Numbered from the stretch's first letter, positions 5,857-14,623 are shown. The stretch: 31,523 nt of DNA from Micavibrio sp. UBA2020 (GCA_002334985.1 DDBY01000202.1:1-31523); one strand, 5' to 3'. Made by a program: numbers and translations. Notes: generated from the sequence alone by a model not told the origin.

Positions 5857-6654
5857 ATGCGCAGAGCCGAAAGACACGAACACATCATGACCGCCACCGC
5901 ACAAACTGCACACACGCCGAAACAAACCACAGAAGCCCCCTATTGCCGCGCCTGTTTCGCCACGCTCGACCCCTCCCACTCCCGCGGGGAGAAAAGCGGA
6001 TACAAGCTGCTGTCCTGCACGTCCTGCGGAACGGTGACAGTTGACCCGTTCCCGACAGCGGATGAGCTGACCGCCTATTATCAGGCCTACCAAGGCTCGC
6101 GCCTTTACAAACCGAAGGAAGCCAAGAAAATCCGCCGCGCGGCGGGGCGTATCCGCCGTGCCAAAAAATACATCAAGGCGTCATCCTTCCTCGACGTTGG
6201 CTGCAACTGCGGCTTTACCGTCAAGGCCGCATTAAACGAAGGCCTCGCCGCGCGCGGCATCGACGTCGATGCCGAAGCCGTCAAATACGCAGCCGAAGCC
6301 TACGGCCCGCATTTCAATGCGATTTCTGTCGAAGATTACGCAGCGCAAGGCCACAAAGCCGATATCGTCTATACTAGCGAAGTCATCGAACATGTGCCGA
6401 ACCCCGACACTTTCGTCAAAGCCATTGCCGACATCCTGCCCTCCGGCGGCATTCTTTACCTGACAACACCGCAGGGCAACCACTGGTCTTATCCCAAAGA
6501 CATTTCAAACGTCAAAACTGTGCATCCGCCGTCGCATATCACCTATTTTTCTAAAAAGGGCATTGCGCTTCTGCTGGAAAAACACAGCATCAAGGTCGAA
6601 AAATTTTTCTTTTCGCTGAAACCCGGCATTCGCCTGATTGCCCGCAAAATCTGA
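5857..6654 (+). CDS. class I SAM methyltransferase with N-terminal zinc ribbon
   Basis: The N-terminus carries two Cys pairs, C30-x2-C33 and C54-x2-C57 (CRAC ... CTSC), a probable zinc ribbon. A Rossmann methyltransferase follows: motif I SSFLDVGCNCGFTVKAAL (109-126), an acidic residue after strand 2 (GIDVDAEAV), EVIEHVPNP in motif IV, and GGILYLTTPQGNH as motif V. The layout matches the Methyltransf_23/11 type found with zinc ribbons, often in sugar or lipid modification. The substrate cannot be told from sequence. The Met at residue 11 (5887) is an alternative start; neither start has a strong ribosome site. It lies between two ankyrin genes, with 4-bp and 20-bp gaps, so a shared complex or pathway is plausible but unproven. 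Confidence 0.85.
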   Translation: MRRAERHEHIMTATAQTAHTPKQTTEAPYCRACFATLDPSHSRGEKSGYKLLSCTSCGTVTVDPFPTADELTAYYQAYQGSRLYKPKEAKKIRRAAGRIRRAKKYIKASSFLDVGCNCGFTVKAALNEGLAARGIDVDAEAVKYAAEAYGPHFNAISVEDYAAQGHKADIVYTSEVIEHVPNPDTFVKAIADILPSGGILYLTTPQGNHWSYPKDISNVKTVHPPSHITYFSKKGIALLLEKHSIKVEKFFFSLKPGIRLIARKI

Positions 6655-6674
6655 TAGACAACGGAGTTACCCCC

Positions 6675-7355
6675 ATGCCCGCGCCGCGCAAAACGCCCCG
6701 TTCCGCTTTTAACAAAACCATGACGCGCGAACTGTTCCGTGCGCTGGAAAGCAGCGAGCATGAAAACCTGACCGCGCTGGTTGACGCAGGGGCGGATTTG
6801 TCTGCGCGCGACAGCGATGGGCGCACGCCGCTGATGGTCGCGGCGGACAACCGCTCCGACGATGCCGTGAAAATTCTTTTGCAACTGGGGGCGGATATCA
6901 ACGCCGTATCGGCGCAGGAAAAAATGACCGCCCTGCACTACGCCGCCAAAAACTCTGACACAGACACGCTGAAGGAATTGATTGCAGGCAAGGCGGATTT
7001 GAACATTAAAGACATCAAAGGCCTGACGCCGCTGCATCATGCCGCCATCGAAGGCGACGACGACAATGTCGATTTGCTCATTGCGGCGGGCGCGGATGTG
7101 CTGGCCAAGGATAACCTCGGCCGCACAGCGGCAAAACATGCCGACAAAAAAGCCGCAGATGAAAACCATTTTATGGCGGAGCGGTACCACAAAATCGCTC
7201 TCAACCTTTCCTTGCGCGAGGTTGCGGCACAGCGTGAAATTGAACGCAAAGCCGCGGAAGACGCCGAGCGCAAGGCCGTCGAAAAAGACCTCGACCGCAT
7301 TTCAAACGGTTTCGACCCCGACCGCTTCAAACTCAAGCCGCCGCGGAAGAAATAA
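6675..7355 (+). CDS. ankyrin-repeat protein with DPDRF tail (second copy)
   Basis: Four to five ankyrin repeats span about 16-157: DGRTPLMVAADNRSDDAVKI, LGADINAV, MTALHYAAKNSDTDTLKELI, GLTPLHHAAIEG and NLGRTAAKHA. A charged helix, probably coiled coil, follows at about 180-210 (REVAAQREIERKAAEDAERK). The tail LDRISNGFDPDRFKL (206-220) ends in basic residues and mirrors that of the first ankyrin protein. No export signal is seen. It lies 20 bp after the methyltransferase, with GGAG about 8 nt before its ATG, and 6 bp before the flavoprotein gene. The repeat regions of the two ankyrin proteins are only distantly alike, so the shared tail is more striking than simple tandem duplication would explain. 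Confidence 0.88.
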   Translation: MPAPRKTPRSAFNKTMTRELFRALESSEHENLTALVDAGADLSARDSDGRTPLMVAADNRSDDAVKILLQLGADINAVSAQEKMTALHYAAKNSDTDTLKELIAGKADLNIKDIKGLTPLHHAAIEGDDDNVDLLIAAGADVLAKDNLGRTAAKHADKKAADENHFMAERYHKIALNLSLREVAAQREIERKAAEDAERKAVEKDLDRISNGFDPDRFKLKPPRKK

Positions 7356-7361
7356 ACCATC

Positions 7362-8549
7362 ATGTCCTTTGACTACGACGTTATCGTCATCGGCGCCGGC
7401 GCCGCCGGTATGATGTGTGCGGCCGAAGCGGGCAAACGTTACCGCAGCGTGGTGGTTATCGACCACATGCAAACACCCGGCGAGAAAATCCGCATATCCG
7501 GCGGCGGGCGGTGCAATTTTACAAATCTGCATTGCTCCCCCGCGCAATTTATTTCGGACAATCCGCATTTTTGCAAATCCGCGCTCAGCCGCTATACGCA
7601 GCAGGATTTCATCAAACTGGTTAAACAGCACGGCATTGCGTTTCATGAAAAAACGCTCGGCCAGCTGTTTTGCGATGGCTCTTCGCAGCAAATCATCGAC
7701 ATGATGCTGGCGGAAATGGACAACGCGGGCGTTTTGTTGTCCATGGAAACCAAGGTGGAAGCGCTGTCGCATGACGGCAGCCGTTTCCAGCTCAAAACCA
7801 GCCGCGGCGATTTAAACGCTTCATCCGTCGTTATCGCTACGGGGGGCTTGTCCATTCCCAAAATCGGCGCGACAGGCTTTGGCTATGACGTGGCGCAGCA
7901 GTTCGGGCATGACATCATCCCCACGCGCGCCGCGCTGGTGCCGCTCAGGTTTTCGCCGGAAATGCTGGCGGCAACCAAGCCCCTCTCCGGCATCGCGGTG
8001 GACCCGAGCACCCTCAGCCACGGCAAAACCACCTTCCGCGAGGGGATGCTTTTCACCCACCGCGGGCTCAGCGGCCCTTCGGTTTTGCAAATATCATCGT
8101 ATTGGCAGGAAGGCGACGCGGTCACCGTCAACCTGCTGCCCGATACGAACGGGCTTTTGGATACACTGAAAACCCGCCGCAAAGAACAACCGCGCCAGAT
8201 GCTGCATAACGTCCTTTCTGCCCTTGTGCCGCGGCGCGTCGCGGAATGGATTGCCGCCGACCTTGGCATCGACGCACCCATGGCGGATTTGTCGGATAAA
8301 AAACTCGCCCTCGTCGCCGAGCGTTTGCAGAAATGGCAGGTCATCCCCACAGGCAGCGAAGGATACCGCACCGCCGAAGTCACGCGCGGCGGCGTCGATA
8401 CCCGCGGCCTGTCGTCCAAAACCATGGAAAGCACCAAGCAAAGCGGGCTTTATTTCATCGGCGAAGTCGTCGATGTCACGGGCTGGCTGGGCGGATATAA
8501 TTTCCAGTGGGCGTGGTCTTCGGGCTGGGTTGCCGGGCAATACGCATAA
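7362..8549 (+). CDS. HI0933/YhiN-family FAD-dependent oxidoreductase
   Basis: This is a flavoprotein of the HI0933 (BaiN-like) family. The dinucleotide fold DVIVIGAGAAGMMCA (6-20) is followed by GEKIRISGGGRCNFTN (about 41-56), the family hallmark. Further on come VVIATGGLSIPKIGATGFGY, FTHRGLSGPSVLQIS, the VTRGGVDTRGLSSKTMES block, and the C-terminal FAD motif GLYFIGEVVDVTGWLGGYNF followed by QWAWSSGWVAG. Length (395 aa) is normal. Most members have no assigned substrate; gut homologues reduce steroid intermediates, which should not be carried over here. It is the last gene of the ankyrin/methyltransferase run, 6 bp after the second ankyrin gene, and ends at a shared bidirectional terminator. 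Confidence 0.92.
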   Translation: MSFDYDVIVIGAGAAGMMCAAEAGKRYRSVVVIDHMQTPGEKIRISGGGRCNFTNLHCSPAQFISDNPHFCKSALSRYTQQDFIKLVKQHGIAFHEKTLGQLFCDGSSQQIIDMMLAEMDNAGVLLSMETKVEALSHDGSRFQLKTSRGDLNASSVVIATGGLSIPKIGATGFGYDVAQQFGHDIIPTRAALVPLRFSPEMLAATKPLSGIAVDPSTLSHGKTTFREGMLFTHRGLSGPSVLQISSYWQEGDAVTVNLLPDTNGLLDTLKTRRKEQPRQMLHNVLSALVPRRVAEWIAADLGIDAPMADLSDKKLALVAERLQKWQVIPTGSEGYRTAEVTRGGVDTRGLSSKTMESTKQSGLYFIGEVVDVTGWLGGYNFQWAWSSGWVAGQYA

Positions 8550-8580
8550 AAAAAAACGCGGCATAAAAGCCGCGCTTTTT
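8548..8580. terminator. bidirectional terminator between convergent genes
   Basis: CGCGGC (8557-8562) pairs with GCCGCG (8569-8574) around ATAAAA, with a run of A before it and CTTTTT after it. It can stop the flavoprotein transcript and the 96-aa gene coming from the right. Confidence 0.8.
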
Positions 8581-8602
8581 ATCTCGAAACTCTCTGCGCC
8601 GT

Positions 8603-8893
8603 TTACTTCGGCTGCATGCCGGATTTTTTCGCGGCAGGTTTCGCCTTCTCCGCATAGCTGGCGCCCGGCAGGTCGTTCAGACGTGTGCCGAATTCATCAT
8701 CACAGGCCACAATAACCATGCCCTGCTGCGGCAGGATATCCACCACGCGCGCCTGCGCGGCCATGCCTTCGGTATGGATACGCTCTTCAATCTGGCGCGC
8801 TAGTTCCGGCGCGGCACGTTCGGGACAACCCGCAGTGAAAGCGTTTTCGGTGACAACCGCCCAGCGGCCAGCCTCGTTGAATGATTTTTTCAT
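8603..8893 (-). CDS. small 96-aa protein, unknown
   Basis: The start at 8893 (MKKSFNEAGRWAVV) is chosen over one 19 codons upstream because CAGGAGAT lies just before it and the upstream part is a low-complexity Gly/Arg tract. The protein is soluble with two cysteines (about C23 and C64). It has a central beta-like stretch ARVVDILPQQGMVIVAC and an Ala/Lys-rich tail. No family is recognised. It lies alone between two terminators (8548-8580 and 8983-9016). Confidence 0.65.
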   Translation of the reverse strand: MKKSFNEAGRWAVVTENAFTAGCPERAAPELARQIEERIHTEGMAAQARVVDILPQQGMVIVACDDEFGTRLNDLPGASYAEKAKPAAKKSGMQPK

Positions 8894-8982
8894 GGCAATC
8901 TCCTGTTTCAAAAGCTTCGCCGTTTTACGCCCGCCGCCGCCGCGTGTCAATCCTTGCCGCTACCATCCGTTTGCAGCGCAGG

Positions 8983-9016
8983 AAAAAAGCGCGGAGCCTG
9001 TGCCCCGCGCTTTTTT
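8983..9016 (-). terminator. terminator of the suf operon
   Basis: GCGCGG (8989-8994) pairs with CCGCGC (9005-9010), with six A before (8983-8988) and six T after (9011-9016), so it works on both strands. On the minus strand it lies 18 bp after the sufA stop. Confidence 0.8.
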
Positions 9017-9033
9017 GAACGTGCAAAGCCGAA

Positions 9034-9372
9034 TTAGACTTTAAACGATTTACCGCAGCCGCAATGGCCGGTCGCGTTCGGGTTGTTGAAAATGAAACCC
9101 GCTTCGAATTTGTTTTCGAAGTAGTCCATTTCCATGCCTGCGATATAAAGCTGCGCCTGCGGGTCGATGAAAAGCTTCACGCCCTTGTCTTCGACCAGCA
9201 AATCCATCGGGTTCGGCTGGGCCGCATATTCAAGGCTGTAGCTGAGGCCGGAGCAGCCAGCGGCCGTAACGCCGACGCGCAGGCCTTCGAATTTTTCACC
9301 TTCGGGCGCGTTTGCCATCAGGCTTTTGATATGGGTTGCAGCGCTTTCGGTCAGGGTCATCAGTTGGTTCAT
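9034..9372 (-). CDS. sufA: A-type iron-sulfur carrier (SufA/ErpA-like)
   Basis: This scaffold or carrier receives Fe-S clusters from SufBCD and passes them to target enzymes. The three invariant ligand cysteines are present: C40 in AAGCSGLSY, and C104 and C106 in HCGCGKSF near the C-terminus. The 112-aa length and the core (LRVGVTAAGCSGL, VEDKGVKLFIDP, GFIFNNPNA) are standard for the HesB/IscA family. The start at 9372 has AAGGAG ten nt upstream. It is the last gene of the suf operon, 53 bp after sufT. SufA and ErpA cannot be told apart from sequence alone; the symbol follows the operon context. Confidence 0.9.
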   Translation of the reverse strand: MNQLMTLTESAATHIKSLMANAPEGEKFEGLRVGVTAAGCSGLSYSLEYAAQPNPMDLLVEDKGVKLFIDPQAQLYIAGMEMDYFENKFEAGFIFNNPNATGHCGCGKSFKV

Positions 9373-9425
9373 GTTTTTTCTCCTTGGGTCTTATTTAATT
9401 TGGGTGTTGCGTTGTCAGTTTTCAA

Positions 9426-9833
9426 TCAGAACATGTTCAGTTGCAGTTTGGCGGTTTCTGCCATTTTGGACGGGTCCCATGGCGGGTCCCAGATAATATC
9501 GACGGCCACATCGCCCACATCCTGCACGGTGCGGATGGCGTTTTCGACCATGCCCGGCATTTCGCCCGCCACGGGGCAGGCTGGTGACGTCAGCGTCATT
9601 TCGACGTAAATCTTGTTCGTCTCCGCCGCGATATCGACTTTGTAAATCAGGCCAAGTTCATAAATATTGACCGGAATTTCGGGGTCGTACACTTCGCGCA
9701 GGGCGGCCTGAATTTTCGGCCACAAAGGATGCTCCCGCGACGCCTCGATGTCAGGCGGCTGCATCATTTGTTCCATCTCGTCATCGCCCATGGCGTTTCT
9801 GAGCATTTCTTCGTCGGCGACATGCTGCATCAT
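9426..9833 (-). CDS. sufT: SufT / MIP18-family Fe-S assembly factor
   Basis: The MIP18 (DUF59) domain covers residues 38-125: ALREVYDPEIPVNIYELGLI (about 44-63), the TLTSPACPVAGEMPGMVENA block with its conserved Cys, and VDIIWDPPWDPSKMAETAKL. SufT proteins help deliver or mature Fe-S clusters and often stand in suf operons. An acidic Met-rich extension of about 35 residues precedes the domain. The ATG overlaps the sufS stop by 4 bp (9830-9833), so translation is probably coupled. An alternative ATG one codon on (9830) makes no practical difference. Confidence 0.9.
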   Translation of the reverse strand: MMQHVADEEMLRNAMGDDEMEQMMQPPDIEASREHPLWPKIQAALREVYDPEIPVNIYELGLIYKVDIAAETNKIYVEMTLTSPACPVAGEMPGMVENAIRTVQDVGDVAVDIIWDPPWDPSKMAETAKLQLNMF

Positions 9834-11101
9834 TCAAACAACCTTTTCGCTTTGAGGATGGCTTCGGCCAGACGCTCGACATCTTCCATCGAATTATAAA
9901 GCGCGAAAGACGCGCGCACCGTGGCCGTCACACCCAGTTTGCGCATCAACGGCTGCGCGCAGTGGTGCCCTGCACGCACGCAAAGCCCCATCTGGTCAAA
10001 AACCGTGGCCATGTCGTGCGGGTGCACGCCCGTCAGCTCGAACGAAAGGATGCTCGCACGCTCCGGCGCGGTCGAAAAAATCCGCACACCGTCTATTGCA
10101 CGCAGTTTTTCTTCGGCTTCCGCCAGCAGCTTCGCCTCATGCGCCAGCGCGGCGTCTTTGTCGATGCCGTTCAGCCAGTCGATGGCCGCGCCAAGACCGA
10201 TAGCCTCGACAATTGCAGGCGTGCCCGCTTCGAACCTGTAGGGTGGTTCTTTGTACGTCACACGCTCGAACGTGACGTCTTCAATCATTTCCCCGCCGCC
10301 CTGATACGGCGGCATGGCGGCCAGAATATCAGCCTTGCCATAGAGAACACCGATACCCGACGGGCCATAAAGTTTATGCCCCGTAAAGACGTAAAAATCC
10401 GCATCCAGCGCCTGCACATCGACATTCAGATGCACCACGGCCTGCGAGCCGTCCACCAGCACCTTCGCCCCCGCCGCATGGGCTTTCGCAATCATATCGG
10501 CCACAGGGTTGACGGTGCCGAGCGCGTTTGACATGTGCGTGACAGCCAGCAGTTTTGTTTTGGACGACAGCAGTGATTCAAACGCCTGCATATCCAGCGC
10601 GCCATCGGCGCGGACGGGCACAACCTTGATAACCACGCCCTTGCGCACGCGCAGCATGTGCCATGGCACAATATTGGCGTGGTGTTCCAGCTCCGTCAGG
10701 ATAATCTCGTCGCCCGCCTGCAAAAATGTTTCGCCCCATGTGGCGGCGACAAGGTTGATGGCTTCGGTCGCGTTGCGGGTAAAAACGATTTGTTTTTCGG
10801 ATGCAGCATTCAAAAAACGGGCGGTTTTTTCGCGCGCGGATTCGTATGCAGCACTGGTTTTCGCGCCAAAAGTATAAACGCCGCGGTGCACGTTGGCGTA
10901 ATGCTCCGTCATGACCTTCGTCATCGCGTCAATCACGGCCTGCGGCTTTTGCGCGCTGGCAGCACTGTCGAGATAAGCCACAGGACGCCCATTCACCTTT
11001 TGCGCCAGCGCAGGAAAGTCCGCGCGCAGCGCGCCCACGGGGCGCGGCGTCGGCTTCATCTGCGACATGTCGCTGATAATGATGTCGGGCGCGGGTTTCA
11101 T
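9830..11101 (-). CDS. sufS: SufS-type cysteine desulfurase
   Basis: This PLP enzyme takes sulfur from cysteine for Fe-S cluster assembly on SufBCD. Group II features are present: AYLDSAASAQKPQAVIDAM, ANVHRGVYTFGAKTS, TRNATEAINLVA, ELEHHANIVPWHML, the PLP lysine in FTGHKLYGPSGIGVLYG (K243), and the sulfur-carrying Cys in VRAGHHCAQPLM (C381). Numbering uses the ATG at 11101, giving 423 aa. That start overlaps the sufD stop (TGATG) and has GGAGGAGG seven to eight nt upstream. The upstream extension to 11137 would run inside sufD and is unlikely. No sufE or sufU follows in the operon, although group II desulfurases usually need such a partner. Confidence 0.95.
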   Translation of the reverse strand: MKPAPDIIISDMSQMKPTPRPVGALRADFPALAQKVNGRPVAYLDSAASAQKPQAVIDAMTKVMTEHYANVHRGVYTFGAKTSAAYESAREKTARFLNAASEKQIVFTRNATEAINLVAATWGETFLQAGDEIILTELEHHANIVPWHMLRVRKGVVIKVVPVRADGALDMQAFESLLSSKTKLLAVTHMSNALGTVNPVADMIAKAHAAGAKVLVDGSQAVVHLNVDVQALDADFYVFTGHKLYGPSGIGVLYGKADILAAMPPYQGGGEMIEDVTFERVTYKEPPYRFEAGTPAIVEAIGLGAAIDWLNGIDKDAALAHEAKLLAEAEEKLRAIDGVRIFSTAPERASILSFELTGVHPHDMATVFDQMGLCVRAGHHCAQPLMRKLGVTATVRASFALYNSMEDVERLAEAILKAKRLFE

Positions 11102-12420
11102 CAGGCGGCTGCCTCCTCCACCGGTGCGTTCAGCCACGCGGCAATGCGCGCAGCATAAAGCGCGCGCACGTCATCGCGGGTGATTTTTTCAAGCGTTTCA
11201 GAGAGGAAGGAATGGACGAGCAAAGCCTTCGCCTCGGCTGCCGGAATGCCGCGGCTTTGCAGGTAAAACAGGGCGTCTGTATCCAGCATACCGGCGGTTG
11301 CGCCGTGGCTGCATTTGACGTCGTCGGCGTAAATCTCTAGTTCCGGTTTTGCGCTAGCTTCGGCTTGGTCTGAAAGCAGTAACGCATGATGAGATTGGTA
11401 GCCATCTGTTTTTTGTGCAGGACGATGTACATGTATTTTCCCTTGGAATACTGCACGAGCTTGATCATCAATAACTCCTTTGAAATGCTGGACGGACGTT
11501 CCGTCTTTTTCAAAATGATCTGCAAGAATTGTAAAATCGTGGCTCTGCCGACCTTTGAGCATATATACGCCGCCGATACTACTCGAAATCCCGCTATCCA
11601 GCAATTCCAATCCGAATTCCTGACGCCCTGCTGCGACGCCAGAAACAGAACTAAACCCTTGAAAATCAGACGATTTATGACTACGCGCCACCGTACGACT
11701 AACATGCACGGCATCGCCGTTTTCGTCGATAAAGCGGTAATAACGGCCGCGCGCGGCAGCTTTCAGCACGATACCGGCATAAAGATTCGTCAGCGCCATG
11801 CCCTCTCCCGCATGACGCTCCAGCAGCGTCGCACCGCTGTTTTCGCCAAAACGGTACAGCACGCGCGGGTAAACCGCGGGGCTATTGCCCGCGGACATGA
11901 ACAGAATTTCAATCGGGCGCGCAATGTCGCGGTGCGGCGCGATATCCAGCACGAAACCATCGCGCATATAGGCGCAGTTAAGCGCGAGCAGCGGCGATTG
12001 CGCCAGACTGCCGACGGTAGCCAGTTCTTCTTCCGGCTCGGAAATTTCCATGAGCGGCGTCAGCTTCACACCGTCGGGCAGCGGCGTGCCTAGGTCAGGG
12101 CGCAAACGGCCATTGACCAGCACGATACGGTGGCTGTCTTTGAGCAGCGGTGCAGGCAGGTCTTGCGCCGCCACATCGCCCGCCGCGTCAAACGTAAAGG
12201 CTTCGGGCGTCAGCGGGCGCAGGTTGGTATATTGCCAGCCTTCCCACGCCGGCGTCGGCAGGCCGGTTGCGGCAAAACTGGCCGCACCTGTTTCACGCAG
12301 CGCGGCAATCCATGCGGGCGCATTATCGCCGCCGAGAACCGCCGCAGGCGCAAGCCAAGGCATCGCCTCTTCGCGCTGAAGCGTTTCGGTTTTGAAACTA
12401 TGTACAGCAGCCTGTGCCAT
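11101..12420 (-). CDS. sufD: SufD, Fe-S assembly scaffold subunit
   Basis: This 439-aa protein of the SufB/SufD family pairs with SufB and SufC in the SufBC2D scaffold complex. It shows WEGWQYTNLRPL near the N-terminus (about 60-71), the beta-helix core (GENSGATLLERH, HFKGVIDDQARAVFQGKIHV), DGYQSHHALLLSD, and the C-terminal VKCSHGATAGMLDTDALFYL followed by QSRGIPAAEAKALLVHSFL. The start lies 2 bp after the sufC stop. About 360 bp inside the gene (11341-11700) are clearly poorer in GC (about 46% by hand count against 57-62% on both sides) and use different codons (AGT, TTG, CTA, ACA, CAT), while the reading frame and protein motifs stay intact. Confidence 0.94.
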   Translation of the reverse strand: MAQAAVHSFKTETLQREEAMPWLAPAAVLGGDNAPAWIAALRETGAASFAATGLPTPAWEGWQYTNLRPLTPEAFTFDAAGDVAAQDLPAPLLKDSHRIVLVNGRLRPDLGTPLPDGVKLTPLMEISEPEEELATVGSLAQSPLLALNCAYMRDGFVLDIAPHRDIARPIEILFMSAGNSPAVYPRVLYRFGENSGATLLERHAGEGMALTNLYAGIVLKAAARGRYYRFIDENGDAVHVSRTVARSHKSSDFQGFSSVSGVAAGRQEFGLELLDSGISSSIGGVYMLKGRQSHDFTILADHFEKDGTSVQHFKGVIDDQARAVFQGKIHVHRPAQKTDGYQSHHALLLSDQAEASAKPELEIYADDVKCSHGATAGMLDTDALFYLQSRGIPAAEAKALLVHSFLSETLEKITRDDVRALYAARIAAWLNAPVEEAAA

Positions 12421-12422
12421 GC

Positions 12423-13172
12423 TTACGCGGCCTCGTCATAGAAATCGGCATAACCTTTTTGCTCCAGCTCCAGCGCCAGTTCAGGCCCGCCGGTTTTCTG
12501 GATTTTCCCCTTGGCCAGCACATGCACCACGTCCGGCTTGATGTAATCCAGCAAACGCTGGTAGTGCGTGATAATCAGGAAAGAGCGGTCAGGCGCACGC
12601 AGCGCGTTCACGCCGTCCGCCACAACTTTCAGCGCGTCGATATCAAGACCGCTGTCGGTTTCATCAAGAATAGCCAGTTTCGGCTGCAGCATCGCCAGCT
12701 GCAAAACTTCGTTGCGCTTTTTCTCCCCGCCCGAAAAGCCGACGTTGACGCCGCGCTTCAGCATATCCGCATCCATGCCAAGCTCGGTCAGCTTTTGTTT
12801 TTGCAGTTTGAGGAAACTTGCAGGGTCGAGCTCTTTTTCGCCGCGCGCCTTGCGCACAGCGTTCAGCGCCGTTTTCAAAAACGTGGTGGTTGTCACGCCC
12901 GGAATTTCGACCGGGTACTGAAACGCCAGAAAAAGACCAAGCGCCGCGCGCTCTTCCGGTTCCATCTCGCCGATGTCCTGCCCCATGAAATTGATGGAGC
13001 CTTCGGTAATGTCATAGCCGTCGCGGCCGGCCAGCACATAAGACAGCGTCGATTTGCCCGAACCGTTCGGCCCCATGATGGCATGCACCTCACCCGGTTT
13101 GATATCGAGCGTCAGGCCTTTCAGCACTTCACGGTCCGCAACCGTGGCATGAAGGTTTTCAATCTTGAGCAT
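12423..13172 (-). CDS. sufC: SufC, ATPase of the Fe-S scaffold complex
   Basis: This ABC-type ATPase powers conformational change of SufBC2D. Walker A is GPNGSGKST (34-42), the signature is FSGGEKKRNE (146-155), Walker B is LAILDETDSGLD (167-178), and the switch His is in IITHYQRLL (H203). The GLFLAFQYPVEIPGV stretch is typical of SufC. Length (249 aa) is normal. Its ATG overlaps the sufB stop (TAATG), implying coupled translation. Confidence 0.97.
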   Translation of the reverse strand: MLKIENLHATVADREVLKGLTLDIKPGEVHAIMGPNGSGKSTLSYVLAGRDGYDITEGSINFMGQDIGEMEPEERAALGLFLAFQYPVEIPGVTTTTFLKTALNAVRKARGEKELDPASFLKLQKQKLTELGMDADMLKRGVNVGFSGGEKKRNEVLQLAMLQPKLAILDETDSGLDIDALKVVADGVNALRAPDRSFLIITHYQRLLDYIKPDVVHVLAKGKIQKTGGPELALELEQKGYADFYDEAA

Positions 13173-14623
13173 TATCCCACACTTCCTTCCAAAGAAATCG
13201 CGACGAGTTTTTGCGCTTCAACCGCAAACTCCATCGGCAAATGTTGCAGCACTTCGCGGCAGAAACCGTTGACGATAAGGGTCAGCGCCTCTTCGTCCGG
13301 TATCCCGCGGGAGCGGCAGTAAAACAGCTGGTCTTCGCTGACCTTCGACGTGGTCGCTTCATGCTCCAGCGTCGCGCTCGGGCTGCGGTTTTCGATATAG
13401 GGCACGGTATGCGCGCCGCAGGTATGGCCAATCAGCAGGCTGTCGCACTGGGTATAATTGCGCGCCTTTTCCGCCTTGCCAGAAATACGCACAAGGCCGC
13501 GGTAGGTATTATCGGACTTGCCCGCCGAAATCCCCTTGGACACGATGCGCGATTTTGTGTTTTTGCCGATGTGTATCATCTTGGTGCCGGTATCGGCCTG
13601 CTGGTGGTTGTTGGTGATGGCGACCGAATAAAATTCGCCCACGCTGTCATCGCCCAGCAAAATGCACGACGGATATTTCCATGTAATGGCAGAGCCGGTT
13701 TCTACCTGCGTCCAGGAAATTTTGGAGCGCTTGCCCTTGCAGATGCCGCGCTTGGTCACAAAGTTGTAAATGCCGCCGCGGCCTTCTTCGTCACCCGGAT
13801 ACCAGTTCTGGACGGTGGAGTATTTAATTTCCGCATCGTCCATCGCAATCAATTCGACCACGGCTGCGTGCATCTGGTTTTCGTCGCGCTTGGGCGCGGT
13901 GCAGCCTTCGAGATAGGAAACGTAAGAGCCCTTCTCCGCCACAATCAGCGTGCGTTCGAACTGGCCGGTTTTCGCCTCGTTGATGCGGAAATAGGTCGAA
14001 AGCTCCATCGGGCAGCGCACGCCTTCGGGGATATACACGAACGTGCCGTCGGTAAAGACGGCGGCGTTCAGGCAGGCGTGTTTGTTATCGGTATAGGGCA
14101 CGACGCTGCCCATGTATTTTTTGATAAGCTCCGGATATTCCTTCACCGCTTCGGAAATGGAGCAGAAAATCACGCCCGCGCTATGCAGCTTTTCGCGGAA
14201 AGTCGTCACGACAGAAACGCTGTCAAAAACCGCGTCAACCGCCACGCCCGCCAGCATTTCCTGTTCACGCAGCGGAATGCCAAGCTTCTTGTAGGTTTCA
14301 AGAAGTTTCGGGTCAACCTCGTCGAGGCTTTTGGGGCGGTCGATGTTTTTCGGCGCGGCGTAGTAATAGGCATCCTGATAATCGATAGCGGGAATGCGCA
14401 GTTTTGCCCATTGCGGCTCCGGCATTGTCAGCCAGTGGCGATAGGCTTTCAGGCGCTGTTCCAGCATCCATTCGGGCTCCCCCTTCTTGGAGGAAATCAG
14501 GCGGATGATGTCTTCGTTCAGACCTTTGGGCGCAAGGTCGGTTTCGATGTCGGTGATGAATCCGGCCTCGTACTTGCGGTCAAGTTCCGCAACGGTCTGG
14601 CGGGTTTCATTTGAAATCGGCAT
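13172..14623 (-). CDS. sufB: SufB, Fe-S assembly scaffold subunit
   Basis: This is the main scaffold on which SufS-derived sulfur and iron form clusters. At 483 aa it has the expected length. Recognisable blocks are [34 protein letters not shown] with the conserved Cys used for sulfur transfer, [40 protein letters not shown] and [20 protein letters not shown]. The start at 14623 lies 17 bp inside the end of the Rrf2 regulator gene; no strong ribosome site is visible there, which suggests coupling to translation of the regulator. It is the first enzyme gene of the operon. Confidence 0.96.
   Translation of the reverse strand: MPISNETRQTVAELDRKYEAGFITDIETDLAPKGLNEDIIRLISSKKGEPEWMLEQRLKAYRHWLTMPEPQWAKLRIPAIDYQDAYYYAAPKNIDRPKSLDEVDPKLLETYKKLGIPLREQEMLAGVAVDAVFDSVSVVTTFREKLHSAGVIFCSISEAVKEYPELIKKYMGSVVPYTDNKHACLNAAVFTDGTFVYIPEGVRCPMELSTYFRINEAKTGQFERTLIVAEKGSYVSYLEGCTAPKRDENQMHAAVVELIAMDDAEIKYSTVQNWYPGDEEGRGGIYNFVTKRGICKGKRSKISWTQVETGSAITWKYPSCILLGDDSVGEFYSVAITNNHQQADTGTKMIHIGKNTKSRIVSKGISAGKSDNTYRGLVRISGKAEKARNYTQCDSLLIGHTCGAHTVPYIENRSPSATLEHEATTSKVSEDQLFYCRSRGIPDEEALTLIVNGFCREVLQHLPMEFAVEAQKLVAISLEGSVG

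Noticed and set aside
11337..11714. A 125-codon minus-strand frame and a 235-codon plus-strand frame inside the low-GC part of sufD
   Set aside because: They exist because the patch is AT-richer. sufD itself is intact across it, and neither frame has a ribosome site or known motif.
13211..14614. A 467-codon plus-strand frame opposite sufB, and a 475-codon one opposite the aldehyde dehydrogenase (18970-20397)
   Set aside because: Both lie wholly over genes with clear family motifs and show no coding evidence of their own.
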